Positions 7,218 through 10,793 of a DNA stretch of 10,793 nt are shown here, piece by piece. The stretch lies in contig JAJZUH010000056.1 in the NCBI GenBank assembly GCA_021847165.1, forward strand, positions 1-10,793, read 5' to 3'. The position numbers were made by a program, and so were the translations under genes. The notes under the pieces are model-generated. The model saw nothing but the letters and a program-made list of their open reading frames with translations. It did not search any database and was not told where the DNA came from. The stretch is from Pseudomonadota bacterium. GTDB taxonomy: Bacteria > Pseudomonadota > Gammaproteobacteria > Burkholderiales > Gallionellaceae. Position 1 is the first letter of the stretch. Each line of letters opens with the position of its first letter.

Positions 7218-8532
7218 CGCCGGCAGCATCCGCTCCGGCCAGGCGGCGTCTGGCCGGGAACACGATGCTGAACGTGCTGCCCTTGCCTTCCTCGCTGACG
7301 ATATTCAGTTGCGCCTGATGGCGGATGACGATGTGCTTGACGATGGCCAGCCCCAGCCCGGTGCCGCCGGTCTCGCGCGAGCGGCTGCGGTCCACCCGAT
7401 AGAAGCGCTCGGTGAGGCGCGAGATGTGCTGCGGGGCGATGCCGATGCCGCTGTCCCTGACGCTGAACACAGTGTGTCCGTCGGGCTGCTCCGACCAGCA
7501 CATCACGACCTCCCCGCCCGGCGGGGTATAGCGGATGGCATTGGTGACCAGGTTGCCGAAAGCGCTGTGCAGCTCGTCGGCACTGCCGCTGAGCCTGGCC
7601 TCGCTGTCCGCCTTGAGCAGGATCCTGTGCTGCCCGTTACTCAATGAGCGCCCTTCCTCGTACAGCGTACGCAGCAGTTTCGGTATGTCCACTTCTTCTT
7701 CGTGCAGGGCGTTCTGCTCGTTCTCCAGCCGCGACAGGGTCAGCAGGTCGTTCACCAGGCTCTCCATGCGCGAGGTCTGGTTGCCCATCAGATGCAGGGC
7801 GCGGCGCGCCATGTCGTTCTCCAGATTGGGCATGTCCTGCATGGTTTCGACGAAGCCGTTGACCACGGTCAGCGGAGTGCGCAATTCGTGCGAAACATTG
7901 GCGACGAAATCGCGGCGCATGGTCTCGATGCGCTCCAGGTGGGTGATGTCGCGGCTGATCAGCAGCCGCTTGCTGCTGCCGTAGGCGATCAGCTTGATGG
8001 AAAGCACCAGGTCGTCGTGCCGCGCGCCGCGCAGCACCAGCGGTTCGGCGAAGTTGTTCCTCTCCAGATAGTCGACGAATTCGGGCTGGCGCGCCAGGTA
8101 GGTGATCTGCTGGCCGATGTCGCGTTCGCTGTCCAGGCCGAAATGGTGTTCGGCCAGCGGGTTGCACCATTCGATGCGGTCCGCATCATCCAGGATCACC
8201 ACCCCCTCGGGCAATGCCGAGGTGGCCTGCTCCATCTGGTGCAGCGCATCGGCATGCTGCTCGCGCTCTTTGCGGCGCTGCCTGGTCAGCTTGTTGAGTT
8301 TCGAGAAGACCTCTTCCCACAAGGCGGTGCCGTCCGGCACCTCCTGCCTGTCGGGGTCGGACACCCAGCGGTCGAAAGCGGCCAGATTGCGCAGGTGCGT
8401 ATACAGCCGCAGGGCCAGGCCGGCAGCCAGGAAAAGCACAGCGGGGAATGCGCCCGCCGTTACCCAGACGAACAGGGTGACCAGGACCAGGAAGAATGGA
8501 TAGACCAGCGCACGCCGCCAGAAATCGCTCAC
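7207..8532 (-). CDS. phoR: Phosphate regulon sensor histidine kinase PhoR
   Basis: This 441-aa inner-membrane kinase/phosphatase phosphorylates PhoB when phosphate is scarce. Two close hydrophobic helices (about 8-25 and 27-44) form the short PhoR-type membrane anchor with almost no periplasmic loop. A charged linker follows, then a PAS domain (about 95-200, with LPEGVVILDDADRIEWCNP), a dimerisation/phosphoacceptor helix with SHELRTP and H215, and the catalytic domain: N-box around N327 and N331, G1 DSGIG at 360-364, FYRVD at 377-381 and G2 GGTGLGLA at 389-396. All catalytic residues are present and the length is normal. The start is GTG at 8532, supported by GAGG (8543-8540) 7 nt upstream. 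It follows phoB after 67 nt, a wide gap for a co-translated pair, and that gap contains a TATAAT. The last 11 bases overlap the convergent 538-aa gene. Confidence 0.96.
   Translation of the reverse strand: MSDFWRRALVYPFFLVLVTLFVWVTAGAFPAVLFLAAGLALRLYTHLRNLAAFDRWVSDPDRQEVPDGTALWEEVFSKLNKLTRQRRKEREQHADALHQMEQATSALPEGVVILDDADRIEWCNPLAEHHFGLDSERDIGQQITYLARQPEFVDYLERNNFAEPLVLRGARHDDLVLSIKLIAYGSSKRLLISRDITHLERIETMRRDFVANVSHELRTPLTVVNGFVETMQDMPNLENDMARRALHLMGNQTSRMESLVNDLLTLSRLENEQNALHEEEVDIPKLLRTLYEEGRSLSNGQHRILLKADSEARLSGSADELHSAFGNLVTNAIRYTPPGGEVVMCWSEQPDGHTVFSVRDSGIGIAPQHISRLTERFYRVDRSRSRETGGTGLGLAIVKHIVIRHQAQLNIVSEEGKGSTFSIVFPARRRLAGADAAGASS
7235..7257. other. GC-rich stem-loop just past the convergent gene ends
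   Basis: CCGGCCAG (7235-7242) and CTGGCCGG (7250-7257) form a perfect 8-bp stem with a 7-nt loop. It begins 18 nt after the stop of the 538-aa plus-strand gene and lies inside the phoR C-terminal codons. No run of T follows on either strand, so it is not a canonical intrinsic terminator. It may slow readthrough from the plus-strand operon or protect its 3' end, or it may simply reflect codon content. Confidence 0.3.
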
Positions 8533-8539
8533 AGCGAGA

Positions 8540-8543
8540 CCTC
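8540..8543 (-). promoter_or_regulatory. Shine-Dalgarno supporting the phoR GTG start
   Basis: On the minus strand GAGG lies 7 nt before the GTG at 8532-8530. No ATG in the same frame has a comparable site, so this decides the phoR start. Confidence 0.65.
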
Positions 8544-8560
8544 AACAATTGACTGGCAGC

Positions 8561-8566
8561 ATTATA
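8561..8566 (-). promoter_or_regulatory. Candidate -10 box of an internal phoR promoter
   Basis: The minus strand reads CCCCCGTATAATGCTGCC here, a perfect TATAAT in the 67-nt gap between phoB and phoR. Transcription would start near 8554, giving a leader of about 22 nt that contains the GAGG site of phoR. No recognisable -35 lies 16-18 bp upstream, so the promoter would be weak or need an activator. It could give basal PhoR when phoB transcription is low. Confidence 0.4.
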
Positions 8567-8599
8567 CGGGGGACGCTCTCCGGGTGGTTCGCCGCAGTC

Positions 8600-9289
8600 T
8601 CATTCCCTGGAAAAACGGTAGCCGCTGCCACGCACCGTCTGCACCAGACAGTCCAGACCGGAAGGTTCCAGCGCCTGGCGCAGGCGGCGGATATGCACAT
8701 CCACGGTGCGTTCCTCGACGAATACATGGTCGCCCCAGACCTGGTCGAGCAGTTGCGCGCGGCTGTAGACGCGTTCGACATGGGTCATGAAGAAATGCAG
8801 CAGACGGAACTCGGTGGGGCCCAGATCGACATTCTGGCCGTTGGCGCTGACACGATGGGTGGTCGGCGACAGCTCCACCCCCTCCACCCGCACCGTCTCG
8901 TCGCTCATCTGCGGTGCGCGGCGGCGCAATACGGCGCGGATGCGCGCCATCAGCTCGCGCGGCGAAAAGGGCTTGGTGATGTAATCGTCGGCACCGGATT
9001 CCAGGCCCAGTATCTTGTCGCGTTCGTCGGTGCGCGCAGTGAGCATGATGATGGGGATGTCGCGCGTGCGCGAATCGGCGCGCAGCCGACGCGCCATCTC
9101 GACGCCGGAAGTACCGGGCAGCATCCAGTCGAGCAGGATGAGGTCGGGCAAGGCGCGGTTGATTTCGGCCAGCGCGGTGGGCACATCGTATGCCTGGATG
9201 GCGCGGAAGCCGCATTGGGCCACGTTGAATGCCAGCAGTTCCTGGATCGCCGGTTCGTCTTCCACCAGCAGAATGTTCGCAGTCGTCAT
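8600..9289 (-). CDS. phoB: Phosphate regulon response regulator PhoB
   Basis: This 229-aa OmpR/PhoB-family transcription factor activates phosphate-starvation genes by binding Pho boxes after phosphorylation by PhoR. The receiver domain (about 5-122) has the acidic pair E10-D11, phosphoacceptor D54 in LLDWMLPG, T84 in LTAR and K106 in the TKPFSPREL segment. The winged-helix domain (about 130-229) has [15 protein letters not shown], the recognition region [17 protein letters not shown] and the terminal VRGSGYRFS hairpin, all typical of PhoB. The ATG at 9289 has GGAG at 9298-9295, 5 nt upstream. It is the first gene of phoBR, with a Pho box upstream. The symporter gene ends 74 nt before it on the same strand. 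Length and key residues are normal. Confidence 0.97.
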   Translation of the reverse strand: MTTANILLVEDEPAIQELLAFNVAQCGFRAIQAYDVPTALAEINRALPDLILLDWMLPGTSGVEMARRLRADSRTRDIPIIMLTARTDERDKILGLESGADDYITKPFSPRELMARIRAVLRRRAPQMSDETVRVEGVELSPTTHRVSANGQNVDLGPTEFRLLHFFMTHVERVYSRAQLLDQVWGDHVFVEERTVDVHIRRLRQALEPSGLDCLVQTVRGSGYRFSRE

Positions 9290-9323
9290 CTTCTCTCCAT
9301 CGGTCTCATTTCATCTTGCTGCG

Positions 9324-9329
9324 ATGGTA
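9324..9329 (-). promoter_or_regulatory. -10 box of the PhoB-dependent phoB promoter
   Basis: TACCAT on the minus strand (9329 to 9324) matches TATAAT at 4 of 6 positions. It lies exactly 10 bp downstream of the 18-bp Pho box, the spacing seen at the E. coli phoA promoter, where the Pho box replaces the -35. The predicted start is near 9317, giving a leader of about 28 nt to the phoB ATG. Confidence 0.6.
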
Positions 9330-9357
9330 TGAAAGAATTATGACAGTAACATGACAG
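9329..9357 (-). promoter_or_regulatory. Pho box with a third half-site (PhoB operator)
   Basis: Read on the minus strand, CTGTCAT (9357-9351), spacer GTTA, CTGTCAT (9346-9340) is a near-ideal Pho box: two identical 7-bp direct repeats at 11-bp pitch, matching the E. coli consensus in every repeat position. After spacer AATT comes a third copy with one mismatch, CTTTCAT (9335-9329), on the same pitch. The array begins 6 nt after the symporter stop codon and ends 39 nt before the phoB ATG. PhoB binding here implies autoregulation of phoBR. Confidence 0.88.
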
Positions 9358-9363
9358 TCCGTC

Positions 9364-10793
9364 TCAATGTCCCCGATGATGCTGCGGATGATGATGCGGG
9401 TGTTCCGCCACATGCTCGGTATGGCTGGCTGCCAGGTGGTGCAGGCCGGCATGTTCCGGCTCCTGCGGCAGCGGGCGGGCGATGATGCTGGGCAGCAGCG
9501 AACCGACGACCATGCCGATGGCGCTGGCAATAACGCCGGCGAACTGCGCGGGGAAGTAAGGATCGTCCGGCCCGAAGACCAGGATGGACAGCCACACCGA
9601 CAGCCCGCAGAAGATGGCCACCAGCGCCCCCTGGGTGGTGGAGCGCTTCCAGAACAGGCCGGCCACCAGCGGCACGAACGCCATCACCAGCGTGATCTGG
9701 TAAGCGTTCTCCACCATCTTGAAGATGCTGGCCTTGGAGTTCATCGCGTAGAGCGTGACGATGACGGTGAATGCCAGCGTCACGCCGCGCATGGTATGCA
9801 GCATGCTGCGATCGGACAGCCGGTGGCCGATCATCGGCTTCAGGATGTTCTCGCTGAAGGTGACGGAAGGCGCCAGCAGCGTGGCCGACGCGCAACTCTT
9901 GATGGCGGAAAGCAATGCGCCAAAGAACATCACCTGGGCGAACAGGTGCACCTCGGGGCGCAGGATCAGGCGCGGCAGGATCATCTGCGGGTCGGTATCG
10001 ATCAGGCCGCTCACCATCCCGGGGTCGATCAGCGTGGCCGAATAGGCCAGGAACATCGGCACGAAGGCGAACAGGAAATACAGGCCGCCGCCGAACACCG
10101 AACCCCAGATGGCGATCTTTTCGGTCCTCGCCGACTGCACGCGCTGGAACACGTCCTGCTGCGGGATCGAACCGAACATCATGGTGATCCAGGCCGCTGC
10201 GAAACCGATGATCTCTTTCGCATCCAGTGCGGGCCAGAACTCAAACTTGCCCGCCTGCACGGCATGACTGACTACCGTCCCCACGCCGCCCACCTCGCCG
10301 CTGATCTCGTAGCCGATGAACAGCATGCCGATGACGATGATGATCATCTGGATGAAGTCGGTGATCGCCACCGCCCACATGCCGCCGAAGAAGGTGTAGA
10401 CGAGGATGGTGCCGGAGCCGATCCACATCCCGGCCACCTTGCTGATCTCGCCGCCCGACACCACGTTGAACACCAGGCCGAGCGCCGTGATCTGCGCCCC
10501 CACCCAGCCCAAGTAGGAGATCACGATGGCGATGGTGGTCAGCACCTCGACGCTGCGGCCGAACTTCTTCTTGTAGAAATCGCCGATGGTCAGCAGGTTC
10601 ATGCGGTACAGCGGTGCGGCGAAGAACAGTCCGACCAGGATGAGGCACATGGAGGCGCCGAAGGGGTCGGCGACCACGCCGTGCAGACCTTCCTTCAGGA
10701 AGGTCGCGGGGATGCCGAGCACCGTCTCCGAGCCGAACCAGGTGGCGAACACCGTGGCGGTGACCATATAGAACGGCAGGTGGCGCCCGGCGA
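9364..10793 (-). CDS. Sodium:solute symporter family transporter (SSS/PutP superfamily), N-terminus outside window
   Basis: This is an inner-membrane secondary transporter; 475 residues are visible and the frame is still open at the window edge. It begins AGRHLPFYMV, so the first helix or so is missing. The marks of the family are TVFATWFGSETVLGIP (the second family helix), YLGWVGAQITALGLVF, FGGMWAVAITDFIQM and LLSAIKSCASATLLAPS. About a dozen hydrophobic helices can be counted. By eye the KSCASATLL stretch aligns with MSTLSCQLL of E. coli PutP, where Ser340 and Thr341 bind sodium; here these are Ser-Cys. The last 36 residues contain 12 histidines. The substrate cannot be inferred. The gene ends 74 nt before phoB, with the Pho box almost touching its stop codon and no room for an intrinsic terminator, so readthrough into phoB is possible. 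Confidence 0.88.
   Translation of the reverse strand, partial: AGRHLPFYMVTATVFATWFGSETVLGIPATFLKEGLHGVVADPFGASMCLILVGLFFAAPLYRMNLLTIGDFYKKKFGRSVEVLTTIAIVISYLGWVGAQITALGLVFNVVSGGEISKVAGMWIGSGTILVYTFFGGMWAVAITDFIQMIIIVIGMLFIGYEISGEVGGVGTVVSHAVQAGKFEFWPALDAKEIIGFAAAWITMMFGSIPQQDVFQRVQSARTEKIAIWGSVFGGGLYFLFAFVPMFLAYSATLIDPGMVSGLIDTDPQMILPRLILRPEVHLFAQVMFFGALLSAIKSCASATLLAPSVTFSENILKPMIGHRLSDRSMLHTMRGVTLAFTVIVTLYAMNSKASIFKMVENAYQITLVMAFVPLVAGLFWKRSTTQGALVAIFCGLSVWLSILVFGPDDPYFPAQFAGVIASAIGMVVGSLLPSIIARPLPQEPEHAGLHHLAASHTEHVAEHPHHHPQHHRGH

Noticed and set aside
7235..7257. An intrinsic terminator for the convergent plus-strand operon or phoR.
   Set aside because: The stem is good but there is no T run on either strand; it is listed only as a stem-loop.

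Overview
The window is a GC-rich stretch of chromosome, densely packed with genes and dominated by housekeeping and signalling functions. Gene content and codon use suggest a betaproteobacterium, plausibly of the Nitrosomonadales/Gallionellaceae kind. The main reasons are the very large DUF3683-type FAD/Fe-S fusion oxidoreductase and the proteobacterial form of phoB-phoR. The genus cannot be fixed from this sequence. I see no RNA gene, insertion sequence, CRISPR array or phage gene.

Layout. (1) Positions 1-645 (+) hold the 3' part of tcdA, a tRNA-modifying enzyme. Its stop codon abuts the stop of a convergent gene. (2) On the minus strand, thpR (1628-1077, an RNA 2',3'-cyclic phosphodiesterase) is followed 2 nt later by a small T4 endonuclease V-like pyrimidine-dimer glycosylase (1074-646). 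(3) An 88-bp divergent intergenic region (1629-1716) carries a perfect 13-bp palindrome directly against a likely -10 box. (4) On the plus strand, a 1291-aa DUF3683/GlcD/ferredoxin/CCG oxidoreductase (1717-5592) is followed 8 nt later by an unrecognised 538-aa soluble protein (5601-7217). The two look translationally coupled. (5) On the minus strand, reading right to left, come a truncated sodium:solute symporter (10793-9364), then phoB (9289-8600), then phoR (8532-7207). phoR overlaps the 538-aa gene tail-to-tail by 11 bp.

How the genes work together. PhoR and PhoB form the phosphate-starvation two-component system. A textbook Pho box with a third half-site and a correctly spaced -10 lies between the symporter stop codon and phoB, so phoBR is very probably autoregulated. 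A perfect TATAAT inside the phoB-phoR gap may give phoR extra transcription. The oxidoreductase and its 538-aa partner form a separate two-gene unit. The fusion probably oxidises a small 2-hydroxy acid with FAD and passes electrons through two [4Fe-4S] clusters to a CCG module. Its substrate and the partner's role are not known to me. This pair is the least characterised part of the window and the best candidate for new biology. The rest is ordinary core genome.
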